From positions 135,113,785 to 135,177,784 of the forward strand of contig NC_080041.1 in the NCBI RefSeq assembly GCF_012489685.1: 64,000 nucleotides of DNA. Reading direction: 5' to 3'. Below are positions 48,001-59,866 of this stretch, one piece after another. The notes below the pieces were generated by a model. The model searched no databases. It saw only the letters and a program-made list of their open reading frames with translations, and was not told where the DNA came from. The DNA is from Lotus japonicus (Eukaryota > Streptophyta > Magnoliopsida > Fabales > Fabaceae). Each line of letters starts with the position of its first letter. The first letter of the stretch is position 1. Position numbers and translations under genes: made by a program.

Positions 48001-48725
48001 CAGCGAGAAAATGAAGGGCAATCAAAGACCGTCGTTACAGGCTAAGTACCCCAATACAAGTATCATGCTGCCTTGAAACAAAATGCATCAAACAAGTTCA
48101 TAATTCTTTATAAAACCCATGAGCAAAACTACCTAACACATCCATAGCAGGAGTGACATACAAGAGAGTAAGTAAAGGTAGAATCAGACAATAAAATAAG
48201 CACAAAATATTTCAATGAGTGGCCATTAAAACTAGAATCAAACATGAGCACAGCCATACAAGCAAATTTGATACCACCAAACATACATCTCAACAAAAGG
48301 AGGTTAAGATTATACAATTCATTGCAAGGATTGTGAATTACAATGCATGATGAATTGAACTAATGAAAGCCAATTAATTTAGATCAGAACCTGGGCAACA
48401 TCAAGAGAGTGGGTATCCATAGCTGCAAGTGCAACCTGCTCATACAAAGTCCATTCTGCATCAAGAAACAACAACCAATCATCATTGAACAAATCACAGA
48501 ATTAAGAAAACACAGTAGTAATTGAGTGAGGGAAGGACCATCTGGGCCGAGAGATGATCGTTGTTTGGGGTCGTTGAGGATGGACAAGCCGTGCTTCAAC
48601 ACTTTATCAGAACGGCGAACCTTGAGCTTCCTGACGAGGGAGAGGTACTCCCACGCGCCGCCGCCGGCGTTATCGACCTGGTTTTCAAGCCTGTTCAATT
48701 GGGTTTCCTCTGTTTTGGTCACCAT
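45096..48725 (-). CDS. EMC2: ER membrane protein complex subunit 2 (TPR protein)
   Basis: Nine exons join in phase to 302 aa: 48725-48539, 48455-48391, 47724-47676, 46957-46863, 46590-46505, 46386-46327, 46228-46147, 45959-45846 and 45266-45096. The first donor (GATG|GTCCTTCC) is a weak GT site. The sequence runs MVTKTEETQLNRLENQVDN..., EWTLYEQVALAAMDTH, DCTKILRKRFPESKRVGRLE and TIHKRRVAMAKAQGN, with TPR helices LDAWRELAEIY and YKQAAFCYEELMLAQP, and ends KSLTLSS. EMC2 is the cytosolic TPR scaffold of the ER membrane complex, which inserts tail-anchored and multipass proteins. The length matches the family (~300 aa). It is divergent from the pseudouridine synthase gene. Confidence 0.95.
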
Positions 48726-49137
48726 GATTGATTGATTCCCAATTCGCAGATCCAACGAACAACAAATCGAATCAGAAGGGGTTTCGATCTGTTGTTGGAT
48801 TGGAACTATCACTGAGTCTGTGCGCTACGACCCTCGCAGACAAAGACAGACACAAACGTTGAGATTGAAAGTGTAGAACAACAGCACATACAATAGGATC
48901 TCAGGTCAGGTTCCGGTTCAGAAATACATATTAAAATATAAATAATCAAAATCTAAATAAGTCAGGCATATGAATTATAATGAATTTTATCAATATAATA
49001 TCCTGTTTTTCAAAATAAAACTCTGCACACATGTATTTCTTAGTGATAATAAATAAGATAATATTTCTGTTATTTATTCCTCTTTTGATAAAATTATAAA
49101 ATACATTTAAAAATTATAAAATAATTTAGGGTATCAT

Positions 49138-49290
49138 ACAAGGTATCAAACTAGTGGTAAGCAAGCTAGGTCTCATAAGACTGAGAGTACAAGTTCAAAT
49201 CCTAGGAAAAAAACATTTGTTATGAGAGACATGCAACCATTTCTCAAACGGGTGACGACATCCGTCAGAGATAAAACATTAATTAATTTG
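49138..49290 (+). repeat. Possible tRNA-derived SINE
   Basis: A tRNA-like internal promoter is seen: an A-box-like AACTAGTGGTAAGC (~49150) and a B-box-like AAGTTCAAATCC (~49191), about 40 bp apart. This is the layout of plant tRNA-derived SINEs. The tail and target duplication are not clear, and the tRNA cannot fold as a real tRNA gene. Confidence 0.4.
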
Positions 49291-50388
49291 CTGTAATTTA
49301 TTGTTAAATAAAAATTATTTCAATTATCATAAGTATGATATAAATTGTAAAAATCGAATGCTTACAATAATTTTTTAAAAGCAAAATATCTATTGATGAA
49401 GAAAATGTCGAGTATATACATTTTTTTTTTCTTCTAAATGGATAAAAACCAACTAGGCCAACAACAACCTAACTCACAAAGAGCAACAACTAATCATGAA
49501 AAGCACCAAAATGGAAACAACAAGCGAAAATCCAAAAAAAAAAACCCTTAATGAAGCCCACACACTAACCAAACACCCAAAACTTTATAATAGGTTTTGA
49601 CTTTTGAAAAATAATTTTTGTTAATTAAATACTTATTTAATTTAATAAATAAATATTGCATTTAATTACTATGCATTGATCGCGTGAAAAGTTTCACACA
49701 GTCATTCAATTAAAGTTTATTAATTTGACATGTCATAGTTAAATTTAAAATGGAAAATTAAGTGATATGATTGAATGCATGTGTAAAACTCTACATTATT
49801 AGCGAATATAAGGACAAAACACTTCCCTTCATAAGGTTGTGTTCGATTACTGCAGCCGATGTGAGAGTTGTGTTGGTGGACGATCTGTAAATACTTCTGT
49901 AAGCGACCTATGATTTCAGAGTCACGCTCTAACCCGTGGTGGTGACCAGAGCCGAACCCACCCAAACTTTTATTCTTTTATTTGTTGAGTCCACTTAATG
50001 TAATCTCCAAATCTTAAAGTAATTAATCTCATGATTACGGTTGGAGGAATATTTAAAAAACTAGTCATATAAATTAAATCCATAAATAGTTATCACAAAT
50101 ACAAATATACACCATGGGCGACAAATTTCCTTAATCAGATCTATGGGCTTGACGAGATTGGATCACATTAAAGTGGGGTTCCTATTGCATAACCCAAATT
50201 GGAAAAATAAAAATCTAGGGACAGGAACTCCAGTATATGGACCAAAAAAAAAAACATCATAGGTCGAAACGGTGCGTTTCAGGGGAAACCGCATAACTGT
50301 GCAGCAGCGTGTAGCAGTAGCAGTAGCAGTAGCATAGCATGGTGGTAACTTGTTCCATCACTGCTCTAAGCTAAAACCCTAATCGGTG
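49291..50388. promoter_or_regulatory. Upstream region of the pseudouridine synthase gene
   Basis: This is the intergenic region between the divergent EMC2 and pseudouridine synthase genes. A GCAGTAGCAGTAGCAGTAGC repeat (~50312-50332) lies just upstream of the start codon, probably in the leader. No gene is seen. Confidence 0.4.
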
Positions 50389-53300
50389 ATGGCCATGAAA
50401 ACCCTTGAAGAACACGACGTAGGCATCTGCTCCTACATTTCCAACCTCCCTGGCTTCCGTGGAGTGTTGAAGCAAAGGTCTCTTTATTATTATCTCACAC
50501 TGCAAAAAAAATTGAGCATCACCATTTTTATTGTTTAATAGCTTTGAATTTGATCCAGGTACTCTGATTTTATTGTGCATGAGGTAGACACTGATGGAAA
50601 CGTTGTTGAGTTGTCATCACTTGATGCCCCTGAAGAGGTGCTAGACATGATTTAGCTTCATTGATGAATTAATTGATTTTTGTTTGTAGTTTTTTGACAT
50701 TTTTGTGCTCATTTCAGAGTGTTCAGGAAAATGGAACAAGTGCAACTGCAACTGATACTGCAGTGGTGAGTTATGCCTCTCAAATTGAAGCTTTTAAGTC
50801 TCTTGCTGGGGATTCTGATGCAGCCCTTTTGGAGGAATTTATTAATCAAACTAAAGCTGCTGGAGGAGGAGAAGACAGTGTTTCTCCTGTTATTCTTTCT
50901 CCAGATTCGGATAAATCTCATCGAACGGTTAGTACGAGTTTTGTGGATTTCTTGTTCTATTACTTAGATTAGATTTGGGAATTGGGATGCATGTGTGAAA
51001 ATATGCCTATATAGTTACTAGTTAGTACTTTGATATTGGATCAAAGACTAGGGATTAGGGCGTCTCGTTACAAATGGATTGAAATTTTCGAAAGAGATTA
51101 TTTGTGTTTTGGATTGAGACACGGGGTCGAAAATTGAATCCTTTTGGTTTTAACTTCATTTGTTTTTTAAGTTTGGTGCCCTGTCCATCATAATTTGATT
51201 TTTACATTTAATTGAGTTCAGAAAGATGAGAATGGTTTGATCCTGTTATAGTGGCAACATGCAAGCATAGTGAATTCATTTTGTTGTTTCATTTTTTCCA
51301 ATTTAGAACATCATAAATTTTACACTTCTTCAATCTATCAGGAAATGCATAATTTCATAAAGGAAAACTTCAAGTTCCTGGTCTCTGACACGGTCGATGG
51401 ACCGGATGCTTCATCAAAATGCATCCGTGTGAGATTGGATTCTGGTGGATCCAACAACAAAGGAAAAAACTCCAAGAAACGCAAAGGAAGAGATGATAAG
51501 CCTTTTGATAGCAGAGGTTCAGAAAATTGGCCACAAATTGGGGGCAAGTTCCTCAGGTAAAATTGATCAGGTGTTTTGTTTTATAGAGTATAAACTAAGC
51601 AGTCCTCAATGTCTTCCATGCAGTTTTCTTAATTATATTTCTACGTAGATTCTATTACGTACTTAGATATCCAGCCTTAATGTACCCTGCACACAATATG
51701 GACTTCATTTCATGCTGATTCTTGAACTTATTTAATATTTATTGCTGTCAGTTTTACCCACACAAGTGGTGTATTATAACAAGTAGTAAAGAGATGAGTA
51801 GAAGTATAATTTGCACAAGGAATTGTAACTAAATTCATTTAGTACTGAAATCGGAACTTCTTACTCTTATCCAAACAACCAGTGGCTGAGAGAATTGGAC
51901 TTGAGGAAACTATTGACGCTGCTATTTTTTTTCTTTCTTTTTTCTGAGTTTCAGACACTACTTGAAAGTGATTGCCAGCAACTCTTGGTTGCATTGTATA
52001 TTATGTCACGATATATTCTCGTTTTTAAATATTGTTCTAAGTTGCTCATTGTCATCTTTTAGGTTTAATCTTTATAAGGAGAATAAAGATACTCAGGAAG
52101 CTTTGGGGGTGGTTGGAACTATGCTTGGCATCCAGGTGTGTGTTGTTCATTGCTGGATATATTCAGTAAATTCTGATTGACAGAAGTGTCATCATCTAGG
52201 TTTTGTTTTCTTATAATTTTGTAAGGTTCATGGATGAAAAACTTTCCTCTTTCCTGTCCATTAATGGGCGTATGGGACATGTGTGATAATTGGTTTCTTT
52301 TTGCCATATTTTTTAATTTATGAATTATCTGATTGTCATATTTGTGATTGTGTATAAATTTTTCATGCCTCTGTAATCTGTACAACCCTTTGTTTCAACC
52401 TGGATATGGACGAACTTGGTATCCTTACTATTGTTAATTTTGTTATTGTTTATAGTTGTGTGAATTTTTCTGCTCATAAAATTACGATTTGTTTATGATG
52501 TAAATTGTTAGCTTTCTGTAAGATGCATATTTTAATTGTTAAGTATCTAAGATTATACATTTGGTGAATACTCACATCTTGCTCCCCATTTATGCCTTTG
52601 TATGATGACTGATAGGTAAGGGAGTTGAGTCTGTTTGTATTGTTCTTGCTTGCTCCTTGCTCCCTACCCACCCTCAAGAATAATATATTTGCATAAATTA
52701 GTAAGTGCCATCAGCTCAGACTAGCATTGGTTGCTAGACAAGCTTGTTGCTTTTTAAATTTTAACTGATTGATAATTAACTTACAGCAAAGGTCATTTGG
52801 GTTTGCGGGTACAAAGGACAAACGTGCTGTCTCGACCCAAAGGGTAATAAGTTTTCACATTCTTTCTGATTTTGCATTGGACGTTCATTCTTTTTTTCAT
52901 CTTCCAGCATTAAATTAATGTTCATCAGACAGATGTTTCAGTTGGTTTAGTTCTTGTTTTGCTTCTAGGTTACTGTTTATAAGCAGCAAGCAAGTAGGCT
53001 AGCTTCCCTTAACAAGAGGTTGTTTGGTATTAAAGTTGGTGATTTCTGGTAAGGTTGTTGGATTTTGAGAGCTTGATGTTCCTAGTTAGCAGTTCTTTTA
53101 TGGATGATCAAATCATAAATGTTCTATTGGCCAGTTATGTTCAGGAAGGACTTTGTCTTGGCCAGCTCTCGGGAAACCGATTTACGATCACATTACGGTG
53201 AGCGCATTATCCATGCACTAAATATCACTTTTCTTCTCTTAAACTGGCATCTCTTACTGTTATAAGTATTTTTAGCTATTGATGTATCATGTAACTGCAG

Positions 53301-56300
53301 CTTATTATTTGTAGCCATAACACTGACATATCATCTCAGAGGTATTGTTGCAGATTCTGAAGATACCATAAAATCAGCTGCAGATGCCTTAGGAAGGCAC
53401 GGCTTTATTAACTACTTTGGTTTACAGGTACTTACTGAGAGCCAGCAAAAATCATCTCCATGCAAGTGTATTCCTTTTTGAGATTATATTCAAAAACCGG
53501 AGTTTCATGCTGTTGAACTCAAGTCTAAATTTCTGCATGGGAAGTGGGAACAGTTTTGTTTAAGTGTGGTTTGTTTTTCACAAAAAAACATAAAAAACTT
53601 AAACATGTTGGGAAAACCAAATTCATCTTCCCCATTTTTTTTTTCTTGTTGAAATTATTTTAAGAACAAAAATTGCATTAAAATGTAAACTTTTTTTTTC
53701 TCTTTTTCTCTTCCTGGTATAGGCCAATGTTCAAGCATTACATCTTGCAACAACATAGTATTTTAGACCGAGTCTATTGTAGGACTTTTTGCCCCTTTAT
53801 AAGAAACTTATTTGTACATATATGCTCACTGCCCAGCGTTTTGGGAGTGGTTCTGTGCCAACTCATCTTATTGGAGCTGCATTACTCCGAGGGGAATGGA
53901 AACTTACTGTGGACTTGATCCTTGATCCAAGAGAAGGAGATATCCTTTCATTGTTTCTATATATATATATATACATATATTATGTCTTAGTTGATTTATT
54001 GTGCTAATAGGTAATATTAGTGTATTGATTGTCTTTGTTCTTCATAACATCGTCCTTTAAATACAAAGAGACGCCATAGCCAAGGCACGCAAGTACTATA
54101 AAGAGAGTAATGATGTTGTTGGGACACTTAGGCAAATGCCTCGATATTTAGTTGCTGAAAGGGCTGTGGTGAGTTTCAAATGAAAATTATTTCTGCATTG
54201 TGTTTCCTTAATGTTGATGTGAGAGTGACGTTAATATTTTGTTTACCATTCATCCATGTATGATGCATAACCAAGTTTTTATTGACAAATCCTCTCCAGC
54301 TGCAAAGTTTAAAAAAGTGTCCTGGAAACTACTTGCAGGCTCTGAAAGCTATTCCACGGACTTTGAGAATGATGTGAGTTATAATTATCTGAAGAGGTTA
54401 ATATGTTGTGTAGTAAATGTTTGGGTAAAGTGGGGTTATATTGTGACTGGTAGTAATTTTTCTTAGTTGGAGTAATTATGTATGTAAATTGTGATGCTGA
54501 AGTTCATTTCTGTCATCAGTTTCTAGCATCATCTGTTGTTGTATAATGAATATCTTTTATTTGGATACTGAGTTATGTGCTTATATTTCAATTGTTTCTT
54601 ACTTAAGGAATCACAAATGTTTTCTTTCGCATATTTAACTTGTCTTTTATATTGATATTTTTTTTTCTTTCCATTTCAAACTAAAGATATAACTGAATGC
54701 TGTGGCTGAGGAGGTGGGCCTACCCATGCCCCACTATACTGAGTTTGAATTTGACATAATTTTATTTGAAATCTTGGTACACATGAGTTCACAGTAAGTT
54801 CATTAAGCTTGCTTACATTAGGTTATTTTGCTTTATGAGAGAATGTTTTAGTGTTTTAATACAAAACAATGAAGTCAACACACAAATGAATAAAATTTGA
54901 AAGCTAGGAAAACGAAAGAAATTCCTATGAAGTTTCTTAGTGGGCTATATAGGCTGTCTATCTGGTGATCTTTTACTGTGATGTGCAAAGACAAGTGTGC
55001 TATGAAAACAAAGAGATATTATTTGAGATTATTTATTTGAAGGATAATGTTGATCTTCTTCATTTTATAATTCCATTGCTTCTGTATATTTAGGTATGTA
55101 CATAGTTACCAAAGCTATTTGTGGAACCATGCAGCAAGTACAAGGGTGCAAAAATATGGTAATGTGATCTTCAATAGTTTTCTAGATCTTCTTGCTTTAT
55201 GTGGCAATTAACTTCTAATGTTACACTTACATCTCCTTACACCCTTACTTCATTCAATACACTCTCCTTACCTTGATTATTGTTGTGGTAGTTGAAGCCA
55301 AAATATTCATTTATTAAGTTGAATTCGATTCTACCACGTGCAGGAACTGAACAAGTAGTATTAGGAGACTTAGTATATTGCAAAGAAAATCCTTCTGGAA
55401 ATGTTAGAGAGCTCATTGGACCTGAATGTGAAGAGGACTGCAGCGGTACACATGATTCTAATAATGAAGATGAGGTCTCTCCAGATGTTCATGAAGGAAT
55501 AAATAGTCATGTCAAGGTTAGTCTTGTCATTTTGGCCCATTACTGAGGAAAGCTAATATACTCAACCAATGTTGCTACTTTAGGAGTATGTCCTCTTCAT
55601 ATGATGTTTCTCAGAGAGAAGATGGTTTGGACATGTGTTGAGAAGATCTATGGTTTATAGAAGCACCAATGAAGAGGGTAGACTAAATGGATATCCAATA
55701 TTTGGAGGTAGAGGGTGATAGGGAAACTACAAGTCAAACCATTAAGAGAGATTTATATTTAAATGATTTATCATTGGACTTGATTCATGACAGGACATTA
55801 AGAGGATTTAGATTTAGATGGTTTAATAACTATTACTTTTGTTGTTGTCGTTTTAACCTCATGGGTTTACCTCTCCATCTGCAGCCCTGTTCATCAAAAG
55901 TATCAGCATGCTCAGTGAGCAATTAATATGATAAATAATCTATTGTGCAATTTTATATCAAATTCACGAATAGAGAGCTATGTTGAACCATTTTTCTCAA
56001 ATGAAGGGATGATTCCATTCAATTTTATATCAACTTCATATGACAGGTTGTGAATGCTGAAGATCTTGATTCGAGATGCTATACGATTGAAGACATTGTC
56101 CTTCCTATGCCAGGGTAAGCTTGACCAACATTACCATCTAATGTTGGTCAGATTCTATGATTCATACAACTCAGATCTTCTTAACCAATATTTTGCTCTC
56201 CATTTTTTTTTTTACTTTTTTTACATTTTCCTATTTCATATGTTGCAGTTCACGGGTAGATTTTCCAAGCAACGACGTTGCCAAAGTTTATCATCATTTG

Positions 56301-57804
56301 GCAGATAAAGTACGTACCAATTTGGTCTCTTGTTCTAATATCCTGGTTTTGTATGCATATGATTAGAAGTGATATCTGAAGGCCTAAGACTGAATGTCAT
56401 GTCAGTTAACTTTTGAACTTCGATGCGGATGTTTAGTTTGTCTGCATTTGGGGTACTTGAGCAATTAATTCTATCTCATGATGGGCAAAATTAAAAAATT
56501 GTCACTTCTTAGGTTCTCTTATTATGTCAAGCCTGAAATATTCCTTTTATCATGAAGAATGATCTTAAATTTGAGATAAGTTGTTTTTTTATAGCTTTAG
56601 GTGATTGCTAAAATCATGCCTTGGAAGCTATGGGCTATTTTTCTGATATGCTATAGCACACCAACTTGAAGATCCTCTGTATGTGTTAAAAATTAACATT
56701 CACTTGTTGACTATGACACTTAGAACTGGCAAGGAGACGTTATTACATAAGGACAGAGCGCGTTCATTGCTTCTCTTCCCCCCTTCTCTCCTCTTCCTCC
56801 TTCTGTTACTTCTGAAAGTATGGTCAGCTAGACCTACATAGTGTATATATCTGTCTGGGTTGCTGTTCTAACGTTTTTGCAACCTGCTTTAATGTTATTG
56901 TTCAATAGATAGTTTTCTTTTTCGCTACTTACTGTTATTCACCTGTTTGTTTATACTTGTCAGGACGGAATCAATTTAACAGAGAGCGTGCATAATGTGA
57001 AGTATGTAATAAGAATCTCAACTCAAATCTCAATGAGTCTGCGTCTACGTTCATTGTCTATCTTACCTTTTTTTTTTTTGTCTCTCCTGCCTGTTTTCTT
57101 ACTGTTGTTCATTCATACTTGTTACTAGGGAATTCTCAATAACTAGTGTGACTGGAAGTTACAGGAGGGTTTTTCAGAAACCGATAAATTTTGAATGGTA
57201 CGTACCTAAGTTAACCCTCCACTTGATTGCATAGACTCTTATTTTCACCGACTTTGCTTTTACATGGAGTTCTCTCTAATTGAATAATGTCTTTGATTGT
57301 CTTCAATTGCAGGGAATTACTTACATATAGTGATAGTAATAAACCATTGGCAGAGACAGATTTAGAAAAAATCAGCAAGTCTAAACCTATAAACGATGCC
57401 GAACAAGAGGGTGCAAATGGGAAAAAGGAAGAAAACTTTGTTAGCACGACACAGTTAGAGAGCTCTGATGATGGTGCAAAGGTTGAAAATGATTATAATG
57501 AGATTGTAGGTGAGGAGGTGATATTACCTCCTGATGAATCTGCTGGTGACTTGAGGTCTCAAAACTCCCAAATAGCTCTCAAATTGAGCTTTACTCTTCC
57601 TTCTTCCTGTTATGCAACAATGGCGATAAGAGAGCTGCTGAAGACTTCAACATCTGTAAGATTTGAAAAGCCTTGTATCTGTTTGCTTCATTCGTTTATT
57701 GGTAAAAACATATAAAAGGGGAACATTTAATGTCTTAACCTGGCCTGCATATAAATCTGTTTTTAATGCTGTTGCAGGTTGCATATCACAAGACATTAAA
57801 CTAG
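50389..57804 (+). CDS. PUS7: TruD/PUS7-type tRNA pseudouridine synthase
   Basis: Twenty exons join in phase to ~692 aa (50389-50477, 50559-50637, 50718-50927, 51342-51556, 52063-52135, 52787-52843, 52969-53048, 53135-53197, 53340-53427, 53837-53939, 54065-54168, 54300-54373, 55094-55158, 55344-55516, 56047-56114, 56249-56309, 56964-57001, 57129-57197, 57313-57655, 57778-57804). The TruD catalytic block FGFAGTKDKRAVSTQR has Asp233. Also seen: GLCLGQLSGNRFTITLRG, FGSGSVPTHLIGAALL, GNYLQALKAIPRTLRM and MYVHSYQSYLWNHAASTR. Such enzymes isomerise uridine to pseudouridine in tRNA and some mRNAs. A charged Lys/Glu/Asp-rich segment (~residues 570-650) precedes the end. The intron 53940-54064 is not GT-AG (see finding). 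Start: first ATG of the exon that begins with MAMKTLEEHDVGI. Confidence 0.94.
53940..54064 (+). other. Probable U12-type AT-AC intron
   Basis: The intron begins ATATCCTTT, which matches the U12 5' splice-site consensus exactly. If it ends at AC (54064), the joined protein reads PREGERDAIAKARKYYK, which looks family-like. An AG end at 54070 also keeps frame (PREGDAIAKARK). A weak GT-AG alternative (GT at ~53953, AG at 54068) would add DILSL. Confidence 0.7.
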
Positions 57805-58144
57805 TAGCAAGCACATAGCTACCAAATCAGCAATGTTTTTCTGCAGGAGAAAGTGATTCATAGACAGAACAGGGAGAACACAGAAAGATAAGTTCTAACT
57901 AGGCGTTACTAATTATCGGTGGATGTTATAATATATGTGTCCTGTTGGAAGAAATAGAGCGGTATCCTCTCAATTATTCTTTGTATCATGTTTGAGAACC
58001 GTGGAATTCAATGCTACTTTTATTTCTGCTGAAAATTTGAGTTGAATTTTTGCAAGTGCTATTAATGTTCAATTTTGTATAAGAAGATTTCCATGTGTTC
58101 GATTTTGTTAGAGAGCTTGTCATGTTAAACTGTTTTATCTTTCT

Positions 58145-58179
<35 letters not shown>

Positions 58180-59866
58180 CCAATCTAGTTTCATCTATTT
58201 CATACATATAAATGAAATGAAACGGATGGATTAGGATCCTATCATCAGCAAACTTTGTATGGCATTGTCATGTTTAAATTGTGTTTTGGCGCGTTTGGAT
58301 ACCACCTTATTAGAGTTTATTGGAGCTTATCTATATAAAAAAGCATTAAATAAGCTCCAATAAGTGTTTTTTTGTTTGCATCTAACTCTTTTCATAGATA
58401 TTGAATAAGTGAGTCCTTCTGGCGTTTATGAAGAAATAGATAAACACAATATTTCACTTGACATTGTGTGACATCATGAGATAATCATAATCTCTTTCGG
58501 ATTATAATCCTTTTATGTCACATGATAATGTTAAGTGAAACATTGTGTCAATTTCTCTATTTATGATTGAGTTTGTGAACAGCTGGCTCGCATTCATGTA
58601 GCTAGGTTTAGAATGAGAGCGTGAGCTAGTAGGACTGTAGGAGTTCATTCATTCACACTATACACCAACCCTTCAGCATATATGACAACACACGAGACGT
58701 TTATGTTTTATTGCATGGGGTCCTACATTCACTGTCTTTTAGTATATGAGGCTCTTGTTGGTCCACGCTTCTGGCGCAGACACTGTCTCATGATCAGACA
58801 CACTCGTCCTCCATTCACATTTCATTTTTAATTTCAGTATTTAACTTAACTTAAATAGTATAATTCTACTCTACCTCACAACTTACTATATTGGTTTTCT
58901 TGCTAACCCTCCTCTTTATCAAAATCAGCAGTTCATTATCTCAACATGACTGACATAACAATGACAATAGTAACAAAACAAGAATTTTCCTTGTTGATAA
59001 TACACAATCAGTTTCAAAAAAAAGATAATACACAATCAACTCCTCACGTGTGCTCTTGGCTCTTACTACTCTGTATGCAAGCACGCATCCATGAGACCAT
59101 GACACAGTAAGTAAGCGCTTGCACGTGGTGACTGGGGAAGCTGTACGATAACACTGTGCTCCTTTGTACCATGTGAAGATTCCCATCCTTAAAAATTAAA
59201 ATCAAAGGACCCACCCTCTGCATGTTTTCACGTGTGCCATCACCAATTACACCATATCATCACCACCGTCAGTATTCCAGAATCCTTCTTCTAATCCAAC
59301 CACAACCTCACTCCCCTTGCGCGTTTATTCCAACCCCCCAGGCCCCAAATCATGGTTGAGAGAAAAAATGATGGTGAACTCTATTAATATGTTGGTTTAG
59401 CTTTGGAATTCAATTTTAGACTCAAGATCTATGCCACCAAGAAAGAATTAAATTTCATTTACACTCGTATATAAGTGTAAAATAGAGCGGTGAAAAGAGA
59501 GAAATAGATGAAAAATAAAAGTGTAAATAAAGTGAGAGTGTAAATAAATTATAGCGCACTAATAAACTCCAGAATATAGCTTACAGTACTTTACAGTGAT
59601 TATATCTACCAATCATTATTCAAAATATTATGATTATTTCAATTTAGGAGGTGTTGAGTCACTGTCTTTGAAAAGGGTGTGGGGGGCAATCTTTTCCATT
59701 GCATGCAAGTACAATCTCCTTGATAAACACGAGGAAGAGAGAGATACAAGAGAAAGATATTAACGTTATGTGAAGCAAAGGTGCTTGTATAGTTGTATAG
59801 CACACAGTGAGCACAAAGAAATTAAGAGTGCTGAAGAAGATAACACTACAACTTTCAAACACAAAC
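57805..59866. other. 3' flank of PUS7 and promoter region of the trihelix gene
   Basis: There is an (AT)n microsatellite at about 58149-58175. The stretch from ~58290 to 58560 is a degenerate repeat (GCGTTTGGATACCACC... with inverted partner segments) that could be a MITE, but no exact target duplication was found. The last ~150 bases before 59867 are probably the leader. Confidence 0.4.

Noticed and set aside
49138..49290. A genuine tRNA gene
   Set aside because: A- and B-box-like words exist, but acceptor and anticodon stems do not pair and there is no clear anticodon loop, so it is listed only as a possible SINE.
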